Assembly: GCA_949358305.1 (NCBI GenBank)
Contig: OX442314.1
Location: forward strand, 2,297,087-2,361,086
Direction: 5' to 3'
DNA length: 64,000 bases
From: Strigamia acuminata
Taxonomy: Eukaryota > Arthropoda > Chilopoda > Geophilomorpha > Linotaeniidae
Shown here: positions 51,699 through 62,689 of the stretch, one piece after another
Numbering within the stretch: the first letter of the stretch is position 1
How the letters are laid out: each line of letters begins with the position of its first letter
Position numbers and translations under genes: made by a program
Notes under the pieces: model-generated
Seen by the model: the letters and a program-made list of their open reading frames with translations, nothing else
Database searches by the model: none
What the model was told of the DNA's origin: nothing

Positions 51699-51822
51699 TG
51701 TTGGAACAATACTTTATAAAATCAACAATGTATTTTGGTAACTATGTATGAAACGTGTGTTATTAAAAATTCAAGATGAATGTATGAATATATGAAAGCT
51801 CCATTGCATATCTGACTCTTCA
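51699..51822 (+). repeat. Copia 3' LTR
   Basis: Identical to the 5' LTR. Preceded by the purine-rich GAAGGGCGAGAA (51687-51698), a likely polypurine tract. Confidence 0.97.
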
Positions 51823-52500
51823 GTTTCACCATCATGGACGCCTTCTCCTGCAACCGGAACAACTCCTCATCCTTGCGCTGTTTCTCCTCCACTCCATCAA
51901 CTGCTGCTTCGCGATCAACTGCTGTTCAATCTGGCGCTGTTCGTCCTTTTGCTTCCTGCTGCAACTGCAACAACTTCTCCTCCTCCGTTTTCTGCTGCTC
52001 CAACAACACCTGCTGCTGAAAAACCTACAAAAACAAACAAAAATCAATACAAAGTCGGAAAAAACCAATTCACAAGCAACTCAAAATCACCAGATCCCAC
52101 TCAAAATCACTAAAAATCAACTCAAAACAACCAAAAATTAACTCAAAATCACCACAAATCACTCAAAATCACTAAAAATCAACTCAACATCACTCAAAAT
52201 CAACTCAACATCACTCCAAATCAACTCAAATTCACCAAAAATTAACTCAAACTCACAAAAAACCACCAAATATTTTTCTAAATCAACTCAAAAATCGTCA
52301 ATAATCAACTCAAAATCCCAAAAAAACTCAAAATCACTCAAGAAAAATCAATTTTTTTAAATTATTTTTGTCTGCAATTCGGCCACTTCCTTCATCTTGC
52401 GATCCTCCTCCTCCATCTGCTCGTGTTTGCGGCGCTCCTCCTCTTCCATCCGCTGCTTCACTTCAATCCATTCGCGCTCCTCCTCCTCAACTCTGTGATA
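51823..52500 (-). pseudogene. Gln/Glu-rich coiled-coil exons, copy 2
   Basis: Minus strand, 52500-52362: acceptor TTATCACAG then VEEEEREWIEVKQRMEEEER and KHEQMEEEDRKMKEVAELQT. Then 52030-51823: KQKDEQRQIEQQLIAKQQ, the partner of 14345-14105. Both are coiled coil and may be successive exons of one gene. Between them, 52075-52350 is a degenerate AACTCAAAATCACC repeat. In this copy a small deletion (near 51895) shifts the frame, and copia splits it. Parent protein unidentified. Confidence 0.45.
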
Positions 52501-53400
52501 AACTGACCAATGTCTGCAGAGGCGGATTTCTATCAGCCATTTATTGTTCGATTCGTGTATTGGTTTAGCCAATCTAAGATTTTCCACAACAAAACTCTCT
52601 TGCCCTGTAAAAATAAAATACAATTTTTTTAATATTATTATTTTATTGGTGCGAAAAAAATTAATTTGTTACCAAACTTGTTTTCTATATTTGTGGATTC
52701 ATTTTCTTTCATCAGGTTTACTTTTTGTTTCTTATTTGCGAGTTGCGTAGCAAACAAGCTTCTTTTGGACGAACATTGAAACTAAAATAATTTATAAACT
52801 GTAAACAAGATGGATACAAAAATACCGATTCCAGTTTAGTTGTGAATAACAATTACGTTTCCAACCCAGGTTAGTTCTGAGATGAACCAGAAATTTGCAT
52901 TCATAGCATTACTGGAATACGAAAAAGGATGTTTTGGAGGTTTAAAATTGAAATTCACCTGTGCTTTGGTCAGTTTTGGCACGACGGGAAAACCTGATGT
53001 TATCGACGTGATGTTCGGCGCTTTTTCAAGTAAACATACACTTTAAAGTGAAAAATCTTACGACAATTATCAGCCAAAATTTAAAATCTCTCGTCGATGC
53101 CTAATAAAATTAATAACATAAAAATTATTTTTAAAAAAAAAACACGGTTAAATCGAGGAAATATTCAAAATAAACCGATTTTATAGTTATTATCGTTGAT
53201 TTTGGTCAAACTTGCTTTCGTTTCTTCGATTTTCGCCAACGCAAACGGACGACTAGTCAGAAATTTCTCTCGTTCTGCCAATAAATATTGATCCGTTTCT
53301 TTAACACTCGGTCGCTTCACGCTTATTTCTTCCGAGTCGCACATGCCCGTCCCTTTGGCCGCCATTACTCATCTACAATACTCGCCGCGAGATGTCACCA
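52500..53400 (-). pseudogene. RPAP1-like N-terminal exons, copy 2
   Basis: Near-parallel to 22060-23000. The minus frame from 53365 keeps MAAKGTGMCDSEEISVKRPS then VKETDQYLLAEREKFLTSR. The second exon (about 53030-52958) retains GFPVVPKLTKAQ-type sequence and its donor. The RPAP1 assignment is tentative, as for copy 1. 53400-53600 has nothing recognisable. Confidence 0.4.
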
Positions 53401-53639
53401 CACAATCTAAATCAACATGTCGGAAATTAAAATTTTTCAAGTTTCTCTGAGATTCGAAAGATTTTAGGAGAATTTTAATTGGACAGGGTAAAATTGTACA
53501 GTGATCCGAAAGATCTTTTTGGGTTATTAGCGCATTAAACTCTTAGCGTCGCTAATTACGAACGATAGATAGCGCTGGTGTTGGAAAACGATGCGCATAC
53601 ATTTTATAAAAATTTCAGCAAAAAAAGTTGTAGTCCGGA

Positions 53640-54170
53640 TTGTCCAAATATCTGCTCCCCGTCTTCTCCCTCACGTTGTCCTTGATGTCGTCCGTCGCCC
53701 TCAAACAGGCCGACCACTTCGCCGTTCGCCAGCAGCGTATTCATTCGCTCGAGAAAACTCAAGCCCGTCACGAAGCAAATCTTCTCGTCCTTGCAGCCGG
53801 TGCGGCGCAGCACTTGGCGCTAATCGTCAAAGTCCAAGTCCTCGGCCGTGTACCTTGATCTGAAGCACAGTGAGCCCGTTCATCCAAGCGACGAATCGCG
53901 ACAAGGTCGTCTTTCCCGCTCCGCTCACGCCAACGAGCAATAACTGACCCTGCGACTGCCGAAAGATGCGGTCCAGCACCTCGTTGAAGAGCCCGAGCGG
54001 CACGTTCAGCTCTTCCTCGTACAATACCTTGAGACGCGCCTTCACGTAGTCCTTGGACAGCCAGTTGCTGTAGAGGATGGGACGGGCGAGTTGGACATCC
54101 CGCTCGATGTTCGGCAAGTGTTTGAGCGCCACGCAGTTGATGTTCTAGTCTGTCCTGGAAAAGTGTCAAT
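53640..54170 (-). pseudogene. Cytoplasmic dynein heavy chain fragment (AAA4 region)
   Basis: Minus strand, three frames in order: [52 protein letters not shown]; Walker [10 protein letters not shown] with [20 protein letters not shown]; then [14 protein letters not shown] and [20 protein letters not shown]. This is the conserved AAA4 module of cytoplasmic dynein 1 heavy chain (DYNC1H1). It is intronless, has two short internal deletions (after LSKDY and before RIFRQ), frameshifts and a stop, so it is a dead, possibly retroposed fragment. Confidence 0.88.
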
Positions 54171-54204
54171 CCTTCGTGAGCCCAATCACTCAAATAACAC
54201 TTGG

Positions 54205-54860
54205 GTGGGTTGAAAGATGTCTCCTTAAATTCTCACTTCGAACGGAAGAATAGGCCACAAATGGCGATTAGATGGTTTTTCTCCGGTATGAATTTTTAAA
54301 TGAATTTTCAAATTCCCATTTCGATTGTGTCACTCACGATAAAATATTGGAAATAAAACAGGAAAAATATACAAACACAGCAAGTGTGGGTGAAAGAAAT
54401 TGAAGCAAAATTTTGAGTTAAAAAGAAAAACAAAATGTCATTTGAAATAAAATTAGAATTACAGAATTATGAACTTAATGAACAATGTGATTTTTACTTT
54501 GTATGCTTTGTTAAATGTTTTTTGAAAGTATCATTTCGACTACTAGAATAAGCACACAAATGGCACTTGAATGGGTTTTCTCCACTTTGCAAAGTATGAA
54601 TTGCCGCACTTCACACTGGAGAAAAACCATTCAAGTGTCATTTGTGTGCTTATTCCTGCGTTCAATTGAATGCAGGTATAATCACACAAATGGCACTTGA
54701 ATTGTTTTTCTCCAGTATGTGTTAATAGATATTGTTTTAGAGTTCCACTTTCACTGCTGCAATAATGACATAAATAGCACTTGAATGGTTTTTCTCCTGA
54801 ATGGGTTAATAAATGTCTCTTTAAATTTCCAGTTTAACAGCAGGAATAATCACACAAATG
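54205..54860 (-). pseudogene. Rearranged C2H2 zinc-finger fragments
   Basis: Minus 54858-54680: two and a half fingers (KCHLCDYSC..., YCSSESGTLKQYLLTHTGE) with an internal stop. Plus 54600-54670: HTGEKPFKCHLCAYSC. Minus 54601-54494: CHLCAYSSSRNDTFKKHLTK and a stop, followed by the 3' UTR of the gene at 57361 in inverted orientation (to about 54370), then another decayed finger (54330-54205). So an inverted duplicate of the 56.4-57.7 kb gene has been cut and flipped internally. Confidence 0.85.
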
Positions 54861-54862
54861 GC

Positions 54863-55065
54863 ACTTCACAAGCAAGACATTCGTGAGTGCTCGGACGGCC
54901 ACTTGTTCTGCAGGACGTGCACCCGGCGTCAGGCAGAGACGCAGATCGGCCAGGACAGGTACCAGATGGCGTGCCTCGACCTATACTGCAAGAGCGAGTT
55001 CCCAAGGTATTCTCCCACGTCATTCAGGAGGAGGAGCGTGCTCATGCTGAAAGTCACTTCCTATG
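54863..55065 (+). pseudogene. RNF216-like RBR ubiquitin ligase fragment
   Basis: DIRECSDGHLFCRTCTRRQA followed by GQDRYQMACLDLYCKSEFP, then in the next frame KVFSHVIQEEERAHAESHF. The pattern ECxxGHLFCxxC...C...C..xFP matches the first RING of RNF216/TRIAD3. A frameshift follows SEFP and no other domain is present. The segment is GC-rich and starts exactly at the break of the zinc-finger fragment. Confidence 0.65.
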
Positions 55066-55099
55066 TACGAATTAAATCCGTTTTAATTATTTTCTTTAG

Positions 55100-56370
55100 A
55101 TATTACCATTACTTTAAGATGAAATACCGCGAATATGTCATTTTGTTCACGTTTGATCACGACTGTTCGATGGATTCGCAATGGCGTCGTCATCGTTGCT
55201 TTGACCGCGCTATGTAAAGACGAGGTTTAGCACGAATTACTCAGAAAAACCTGAATTTTTCCCCGAGCAATTTGCAACTGTCGAATCATACACTAGGCAT
55301 CACAGGCTAAGCAATCGCTGCTTAAAAATTGTTTGGAAGTAGAAGCAACGAGGCTTTTAGGCTTTTAGGCCAAGATTCGAAGAGAAAACATAAGGTATGT
55401 GTGAAATTGCGCGTGTGTTCTGTAACTAAGACGTTTTAGAAATTTATTATGTTTCATTGTTTATTTTAACTCAATTTTGTCGCCAGGTGGATGCTGGTTA
55501 TAATCTGTGAGTCAATTATTTTATTGTTCAATAAATCCAAGTTGAATAAAAAAAAAGATTTTAGTTTGTTGCATTTTTCTTTCTACTGTTTATTTTCCGT
55601 GTGAATTGCATTTGGATTTGATAGAATTTGCTCATTGAATTGCACTTCCCCATTTACCCAATCTTCTCATCCAAACCTCGTTTCAGTCGCCATCTAGCTA
55701 CAAATTTACTTCATTTACTTCAATTTCTTCATTTCGTCAGGCGCATTCTTGAGAAACGAATCAAACAGTTCGTGATGTCTCGTGACCCACTGGGCTATTG
55801 AGAATTTAATCCTGCACAGTAAGCCGTAGAACTCATCACCCGGAATGCTGAGATGCACTCAACTAATCTTCCGAGTGCTTATTTATTGGGTTTGTGTGTG
55901 CGCCGTCGGGTGTGGGTTTGTTGTGACATTGTTTAACACGCCACACATCGCACTTTCTCATTCGTCATTTCTATTACGTCTTAAAGGTATCAAAGTTTCA
56001 AAATACTTGAAAATGTGAAAGATTTGCGGATGATGGTTAAAGGCAGAGGAGATACTAATCTCTGGATTTCTTTTGATTGCGTTTTAATTTTATATTTTCT
56101 AGTTTATAAACGTATGGTACATCGTGCTCGGACGACGAACGTTAGGCCTAACAGACGAATTGCATTCTATTGCGATTCTTGTCCACCAGGGCTCCTTTCG
56201 ACTGGATTCTTTGTGATCAGAGATCTCTACTGACCTCACAAAGTATTTTTTAAAGGTAAAATCAGTTACAGGTTTGTAAAGCTAATAGATTGATCAGAAG
56301 AGTAGCGCTAGGGTTGATGAGCAGTGAGGGGAACAAATTAAAGAATTAATTTTTTTTTTAATTTTAGAAC
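55100..56370. other. No supported gene
   Basis: The plus ORF 56015-56233 has RRIAFYCDSCPPGLLSTGFF, faintly like the Cys-rich tail of a piggyBac-type transposase, but too little to call. 56355-56367 is a T-rich acceptor directly before the leader of the zinc-finger gene. Confidence 0.4.
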
Positions 56371-56422
56371 AAGTTTATTTCCGCGTCATCGGGAGTCATC
56401 TGCTAAAAACTGAAAGTCAAAA

Positions 56423-57361
56423 ATGGAAAGAAAAGTTCAAAAATACAGTTGCAATTTGTGCGACTATTCGTGTTCATATTATTGTCTTTTGAAACAACAC
56501 ATGCTCAAACACACTGGTGAAAAGCCTTACAAATGTCAAACATGTTCACTTTCCTTTCGACTTAAACAATGCATGATTGTCCATATGAGAATTCATACTG
56601 GAGAAAAGACATTCGAGTGTCATTTGTGTGATTATTCTTGCAATCAAAGTGGGCATTTACGAAGTCATCTATTAACCCATTCAGGAGAAAAACCATTCAA
56701 GTGCCATTTGTGTGCTTATTCTTGCAATCAAAGTGGGAATTTAAGAAGTCATCTATTAACCCATACTGGAGAAAAACCATTCTAGTGCCATTTATGTGAT
56801 TATTCCTGCAGTCAAAGTGGACATCTAAAAAGCCACATTGCAACCCACACTGGGGAAAAACCATTCAAGTGCCATTTGTGTGATTATTCCTGTATTGGAA
56901 GTGGGAATTTAAGAAAACATTTATTAACTCATACTGGAGAAAAACCATTCGAGTGCCATTTGTGTGATTATTGCAGCAGTGAAAGTGGACATCTAAAAAG
57001 ACATTTATTAACCCATACTGGAGAAAAACCATTCAAGTGCCATTTGTGTGATTATTCCTGTACTACAAGTAGTTATTTAAAAAAGCATTTGTTAACCCAT
57101 AGTGGAGAAAAACCATTCAATTGCCATTTGTGTGATTATTCCTGTATTCAAAGTGGGGATTTAAGAAGACATTTATTAACCCATACTGGAGAAAAACCAT
57201 TCAAGTGCCATTTGTGTGCTTATTCTTGCAATCGGAGTGGGAATTTAAACAGTCACCTATTAACCCATTCGGGAGAAAAACCTTTCAATTGCCATTTGTG
57301 TGCTTTTTCTAGTAATCGAAATGATACTTTTAAAAGACATTTAACAAAGCATATAAAGTGA
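56423..57361 (+). CDS. C2H2 zinc-finger protein, 11 fingers, one in-frame TAG
   Basis: ATG 56423 (context AAAAATGGAA) follows an acceptor at 56367. Eleven classical fingers with HTGEKPF linkers: CNLCDYSC...H at the start, then a series of near-identical CHLCDYSC-x-SGxLxxHLLTH fingers, ending CHLCAFSSNRNDTFKRHLTK and a stop at 57359-57361. Such proteins bind DNA as nuclear regulators; nothing here gives the target. A TAG at 56783-56785 sits where all other linkers have AAG or GAG, after finger 4, and the frame continues for seven more fingers. It is either a nonsense mutation giving a four-finger protein, or a polymorphism. The finger helices differ at contact positions (QSGHLRS, TTSSYLKK, ESGHLKR). 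Confidence 0.85.
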
Positions 57362-58260
57362 AAATTACATTGTTCATTAAGTTCATAATTCTGTATTTCT
57401 AATTTTATTTCAACTGACATTTTGTTTTGTTTTTAACTCAAAATTTTGCTTGAATTTGTTTAATCCACAAATCAAAACCTGTTACTTGCTGCGTTTGTGT
57501 ATTTTTTTCATTTTATTTTCAATTTTTTATGGTGAGCGACACACGAAAAACTCTTGTTTTATCTTGCAATCAAAATGGGAATTTGAAAATTTATTTAAAA
57601 ATTCATCATACCATAGAAAAACCATGTAATTGCCATTTGTGTGCCTTCTTCTTGACTCGAAGTGAGGATTTAAATAAACATTTATTAACCCAACACGAGA
57701 GAAAACAATTCATGCTATTTGTTTGCATATTCTTGTATTCTTAAATTCAAAACGATTCAATTTCTGTTTTTATTTGTGCATTAATGCATTTCAATTTGAT
57801 TTTTAAAAATAAATATTACATAAATATTTGTTATCAGAATTCCTTTCAACCGGGTCGAATGTTTTTCCGGTAGAAAATATTCGTGGTAAAAAAAATACGG
57901 TTGAAAGGCATCCTGCTTGCCATTAATACATGTTATTATTTCTGCATTTATTTATTTATTTCTGCATTGAAAGTTCTATATTTGAAATTGCATTTTGTGT
58001 TCAACTCAAATTTAAGAAATCTGAAACTTGTTTTAATTTGTTTCATCCACGAAACAAAATCTTCCGTTTCTGTATATTTTTCTCATTTCATTTCTAATTT
58101 ATTATTTCTTCTGAAATCTTGTAATAAATAGAATTAAAAGCCGTTTTTTTTGTCATTCTAATTTTCTTTCAAATGACATTTTGTTTTTGTGCTTTATCTT
58201 GCAATCAAAAAGGGAATTTGAAAATGCATTTAAAAATTCATACCTGAGAAAAACCTGTGG
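57362..58260 (+). pseudogene. 3' UTR and decayed zinc-finger relatives
   Basis: 57362-57520 matches the inverted sequence at 54493-54340. 57529-57744 has two degenerate fingers (SCNQNGNLKIYLKIH; CHLCAFFLTRSEDLNKHLLT). 58160-58250 repeats the same transition (AATTTTCTTTCAAATGACAT, then CNQKGNLKMHLKIH), so the UTR plus finger unit has been tandemly duplicated. Confidence 0.7.
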
Positions 58261-58269
58261 TGATCTCAA

Positions 58270-59180
58270 AATATTCACCAACTTAGAAGATAAAATTAAT
58301 TGTCTTCTAATTAATTTGACTGTGGCACACGCCAAGTCAGATCATGTGACCGAGGGGAGAAATCCTCTCTAGGCACATATCACCCCAGGTTGTCCGGGGT
58401 GAAAACGGTTATTAGCCGTTATGGTGCAATATGGTGTAATAACCACTAGTTGCACCCATTTGAGCTAAGTGCGCAGGTTTTCTGCGCAATGTTGAAGCGT
58501 GCTGGGCTCACGCCTTGGCTCAAATCGGGACTCTTGACAAAAATACACAACCCACAACATCACTGCGATATCTGCTCCGACAATACGTATTGACAGTGGA
58601 CCGTGTAACCGTCAAGTTTCACCAGCTTGCTTTGTAACGAATTACAAAGCCAGCTATCCTGCTTGAATTAGCCGAAGCTAATTCCAGCAATCGTAACCGA
58701 GAAGTTTCCCGACGATCGTGAACCATCGCCGTCGCTGCCGCGCGAACGACAGCCACCGCCATCGTACGAGAGCCGGACGCCTACAGCCGTCAACCACCGC
58801 CGCCGAGCCGTCGCACGAGCCGTGGAAGGAGCCCACGAGAACCATCGTCTTTGACCATCGTTCGTGAGTTCAGTAGAACGAAGACAATTTGCCTTCGCCT
58901 AACAACTGTGTGTTGTTTAACCTTCGGAAGCGAGTGCACCCGCAAAATCCGCACTTTGGGAGTGACTATTCTTCGGATTCCGGCAGGGCCAAACTCTTCC
59001 GGAAAATGTCCGGGGGAATGCTGAGAGTGCCGATAGACGACATTCGATTTTATGTCGTGGGTTTTTGTGCGGTTTGCGCCGTGTTTATTATTCGTACGAG
59101 ATTTGGTATTTTCGCAGGGTTGTTGTCGCGCGAGATTCATCGAGGTAAAGCGAGTTCATCAACGACCTCGCCGATGAATG
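58270..59180 (+). other. Transition to CpG-rich region; unassigned ORF
   Basis: 58380-58640 has AT-GC mixed sequence without features. 58700-58860 is CpG-rich with many CACCGCC and CACGAG words. The plus ORF 58889-59221 (MSGGMLRVPIDDIRFYVVGF plus a hydrophobic FCAVCAVFIIRT) has one potential membrane segment but no known domain. Confidence 0.3.
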
Positions 59181-59360
59181 TTGCTAAAAATCTGTGCAAG
59201 TGTTGTCAAATATTGCCGTGATTCGATGGAATTTTTGTCAGACATTGGGAAATTTTTTTTGACTTGTCCAACGCGCCAGTAAATCGAGCGTCCACACGCG
59301 CCCACATGCGTGAACAGTGCACTCGCCCTCCCGCCCCGTCGGCGTAGGCGCCGGCCGTCC

Positions 59361-59394
59361 CCCCTCTCTCTCTCTCTCTCTCTTCCGCCCGTCA
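59361..59394. repeat. (CT)n microsatellite
   Basis: About 13 CT units within CCGTCC...TTCCGCC. Confidence 0.9.
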
Positions 59395-59399
59395 CCGAA

Positions 59400-59525
59400 T
59401 TTTGTCAATATCTGATAAATTTCCACAGAATTGCAGCGACATTGTACGGGATATTTCTGCCCGATTTGACGGACTTATGTAAAACATTGCTGAAATTCCG
59501 TGGAAATTTATAAAATATTGACAAA
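59400..59525. repeat. Imperfect palindrome with TTTGTCAATAT ends
   Basis: TTTGTCAATATCTGATAAATTTCCAC at the left pairs with GTGGAAATTTATAAAATATTGACAAA at the right. The same TTTCTGCCCGAT centre appears at 62806 and 63068, so it belongs to the repeat family of this region. Confidence 0.75.
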
Positions 59526-59529
59526 GGTT

Positions 59530-60640
59530 GGTGACCGACCCACGGCGCGTTGCGGCGCGGTCGGAGCACGCGACCCGATCCCCCCCTCCCCCCGTCCCCA
59601 AAAAACCACGCCTCGAGGAACCCCGAAGTTCGGTTTCCGACCGGGTCGCCTCTTGATCCGACCCGGGGCGCGTCACGGCGCGGTCGGAGGACGGCCCTCG
59701 CCCCCAAAAACCACACTCCGGGTCACGTGGTCTCGCACCCGACTCTCTCAGTTTTCCCGTTACGGGATCATGACGGGCCGTTACGGGATCGTGACGGGAC
59801 CGTCGGCGGCCCGTTAACGGCCCGTGCGGGCCGTTACGGGATCGTGACGGAACCGTCGGCGGCCCGTTAACGGCCCGTACGACCCCATGCGGGCCGTTGA
59901 CGGGCCGTTAACGGGCCGTTAACGGGCCGTTAACGGGCCGTTAACGGGCCGTTAACGGGCCGTGACGGTGTAAATCGAAAAAATCAACAACCGACAACAC
60001 GTACATGAAAACGCGTACAACATTCATAGACATTAATCTCGAATCCTGTTTTTGGTTTTACGCCGTTAACGGGTCGTTAACGGCCCGTTAACGGCCCGCA
60101 TGAGGTCGTACGGGCCGTCGGCGAGCCGAAGTCCGGGAACGAAGGCCGTTACGGGATCGTGACGGTCCCGTCGGCGGCCCGTTAACGGCCCGTGCGGGCC
60201 GTTACGGGATCGTGACGGGACCGTCGGCGGCCCGTTAACGGCCCGTGCGGGTCGTTTTCGACCCGTTGCGGCCGTTTTCGACCCGTTGCGGCCCGTTTTC
60301 GACCCGTTACGGTCCTTGGCCGTAACGGGCCGAAAACGGGAAAACTGAAAAAGTCGAGTGCGAGACCACGTGACCCGGAGTGTGGTTTTTGGGGACGAGG
60401 GCCGTCCTCCGGCCGCGCCGCGGCGCGTCGTGGGTCGGGCGAGAAACGGCCCGGTCGGAAACCGAACCTCGGGGTTCCTCAAGGTGTGGTTTTTGGGACT
60501 GGGGGAGGGGAAAGAGACGTCCTCCGGCCGCGCCGCGACGCGCCGTGGGTCGGACAAGAGAGAGAAAGACAACCTGGTCGGGGGGAGGGAAGTGGGCCGT
60601 TCTCCGACCACGTTGCAACGCGTCGCGAGTCCACATTACT
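59530..60640. repeat. Large GC-rich inverted repeat, about 1.1 kb
   Basis: Left arm 59530-59965 and right arm 60060-60640 pair over CCACGTGACCC, GGACGGCCCTCG, GTTCGGTTTCCGACCGGG and CCAAAAACCACAC blocks. The centre (59962-60073, AT-rich) is a 112-bp spacer identical to 63533-63644. Seven 11-bp GGGCCGTTAAC units lie at 59890-59966, and 53-bp units start at 60145 and 60198. No coding sequence is credible here. Confidence 0.85.
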
Positions 60641-60689
60641 ACGTGTATCTCAACAACCGTTCAACTTAAAGACTCGTACTTTGTTTAAA

Positions 60690-61800
60690 AAAAAAAGCCA
60701 ACAGCCAGTTTAATTAAGGTGTCTACTTTGCCACGAGAAGAAGCGGTATGACACGATCGCACTCGCTCGTCGGATTCCGCGAAACTCATCAACCCGGGGA
60801 TTGCGCGCGGCAGCGCATAAAAAAACTCTTGACCCGAAAATAACGTGGGGTTATATGAAAACCTGGATTTGGTATTTCGTAAACACACGCGCCGACGCAT
60901 GGGGAATGTGGGAGTCCCTCCCCTGTGTTCCGAACGAGTCAATTTCGTCCCGAAAATATCCCGAAATTGCCGATATATGCATTTCGAGCCAGAAATATTG
61001 ATCTTTATTTAAATGTTGATTGTTTAGCATTTTTTTTTACATTTCACCAATTTTCCTTATGTCCTGCCTTCCTCGCTCATTTAACACCAAAATGGCCTGC
61101 ATTGAGGATTATTCCCATAATCCTTTTCGCACGTATGGAGCGCAAACAGTCGCAATAAATGAATTCAGCGGAATTCGACCTTGAGTTTGCGACGCCATCT
61201 TGAATACGAGTAAAGCACAGAATGGTGTCAATCATTCGAATTGATTAAAAATACAGACAAATCGATTAAAAACCAGCAAAAAACTAAATCGACAAAATCA
61301 TTTAAAAATCAACAGATATCCATTTTGTTTGTTTTTGAACAAATTAAGAACTTTGAAAACACACCACAATTTTAAAAAGTAAACACTGGGGTCAAATAGG
61401 CGCCGAGACTCGTTTAAACGGGTGTGTGATGTGTGTCGCGGAGGCGGTGTGCGCGTTCGTGCGCAATATCGCGTGTAATGCGCACGTCTGAGTGAGCACG
61501 AGAAAAATGGTGCACGCTGGCGGTTTACCGATGTGTCGAAGTCGGCGTACGAGCGCGACTCGCGTCGTACGTCTCAGAAAACATAAATACGGTGGTTTGG
61601 TGTTTATATCTAACGCACCAAACATGAACCAACTAGCAAATATACAAAACTAACAGTTATTTTAATAAAACAAGGTAACTTACATAGTTGAAACCAAAAA
61701 GGAATTTAAAGGTGACAAAAGACATTGCCGTCGCCATGTGCGCGCTCGCTTATGTCAAACTGGGAAAATTAATAAACGTCCCGGCAGCACGATAGGCTTT
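60690..61800. other. No supported gene
   Basis: Mixed composition. ORFs on both strands are short and without recognised domains. Confidence 0.4.
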
Positions 61801-61839
61801 TTAAACGCACATTTCATTTTCACGTGAACAAAACATGAC

Positions 61840-62120
61840 GTTTAGTACTGCTCCAACATCTCCCCAACAACACCGACCGTTCCCTTTCTGACCGACAGCA
61901 CCCCGTTGAAATCCGGGCTGATTCCCGCCTTGGAGATGACCACCGAAGGCGAGAACCAAGACGCGGTCGTGGCAAAGGATATGCCCGAAACCCCGACCTT
62001 CTTTGTAGACAAGGAGTTGGACGCCGATGAGCGTTGGACGCGGGCACCGTCCACGCACGCCCGTGCACGCGCGATGTACTTTTTGCAATATCTGACAAAA
62101 CTTGCCCGACGCTTAAGAAA
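61840..62120 (+). other. Protein-like frame of unknown identity
   Basis: Plus frame with SGLIPALEMTTEGENQDAVV and PETPTFFVDKELDADE is balanced and acidic, while the minus strand is also open (TKKVGVSGISFATTASWF). One strand must be a shadow; I cannot tell which, and recognise neither. Confidence 0.25.
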
Positions 62121-62159
62121 GAACCGCGCATGAATCGAGCAAAATTCCCACATAATTTG

Positions 62160-62168
62160 TATAAAAAG
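62160..62168 (+). promoter_or_regulatory. TATA box candidate
   Basis: TATAAAAAG about 60 bp upstream of ATG 62219 (AAACAATGGCGACAG). The following ORF is only 14 codons before a stop, so either a splice site follows or the promoter is incidental. Confidence 0.4.
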
Positions 62169-62689
62169 CGGTCCAACTCATAAATTGAAGCTCTCGTGCA
62201 GCGCAGTGAATTCAAACAATGGCGACAGAGAAATTAAAAACAAGTCTAATTTATTCGACATAGGAACACTGGTGTACAATAGAAAATGCGTGTGTGGTGC
62301 AACAATTGAAATTGCACGCGCTCAAAACAATTAGCAAAATAAAATCATACAAAACATCGAGACTGACGAGAGAGACGAGAGTCCACGCGATATACTCGCG
62401 TGGGCGCGTGTTGAACGTGCGCACGACGCGCAAGAACCGCACAAACTGAGTCGAGGAACCACTAAAATTAAACACATGTCCGATGCAAAAACAATTATCA
62501 ATAAATACATCATTATCGTTGCTGTTTGCAAGGAAATTGCCAAAAGTCGGTGACTGGCGGCGGGGCGAGTCCCGGGCGGAGGGGCGAGCATTGGCGGCCG
62601 AGAGGGAGAGAGAGGACGGCCGGGGCTCCCGCCGACGGTCGTAGGGGCGAGCCTTGGCGGGTTGGACGTGCGCATCGTCCACGCACGTG

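Larger units (their letters stand above)
47242..51822 (+). mobile_element. Copia (Ty1/copia) LTR retrotransposon, intact
   Basis: 4581 bp; identical 124-bp LTRs, PBS, a single uninterrupted gag-pol frame and a 5-bp target duplication GTTTC (47237-47241, 51823-51827). The empty target is present in the duplicate locus at 14150-14156. Identical LTRs and an open frame mean a very recent insertion. Confidence 0.98.

Noticed and set aside
56015-56233. Possible piggyBac transposase C-terminus (RRIAFYCDSCP)
   Set aside because: Only one Cys pair is visible and the rest of the transposase is absent; similarity too weak to call.
59392-60713. Many long arginine/proline-rich ORFs on both strands
   Set aside because: They are by-products of low stop-codon frequency in GC-rich satellite and palindrome sequence; similar ORFs appear in several frames at once.
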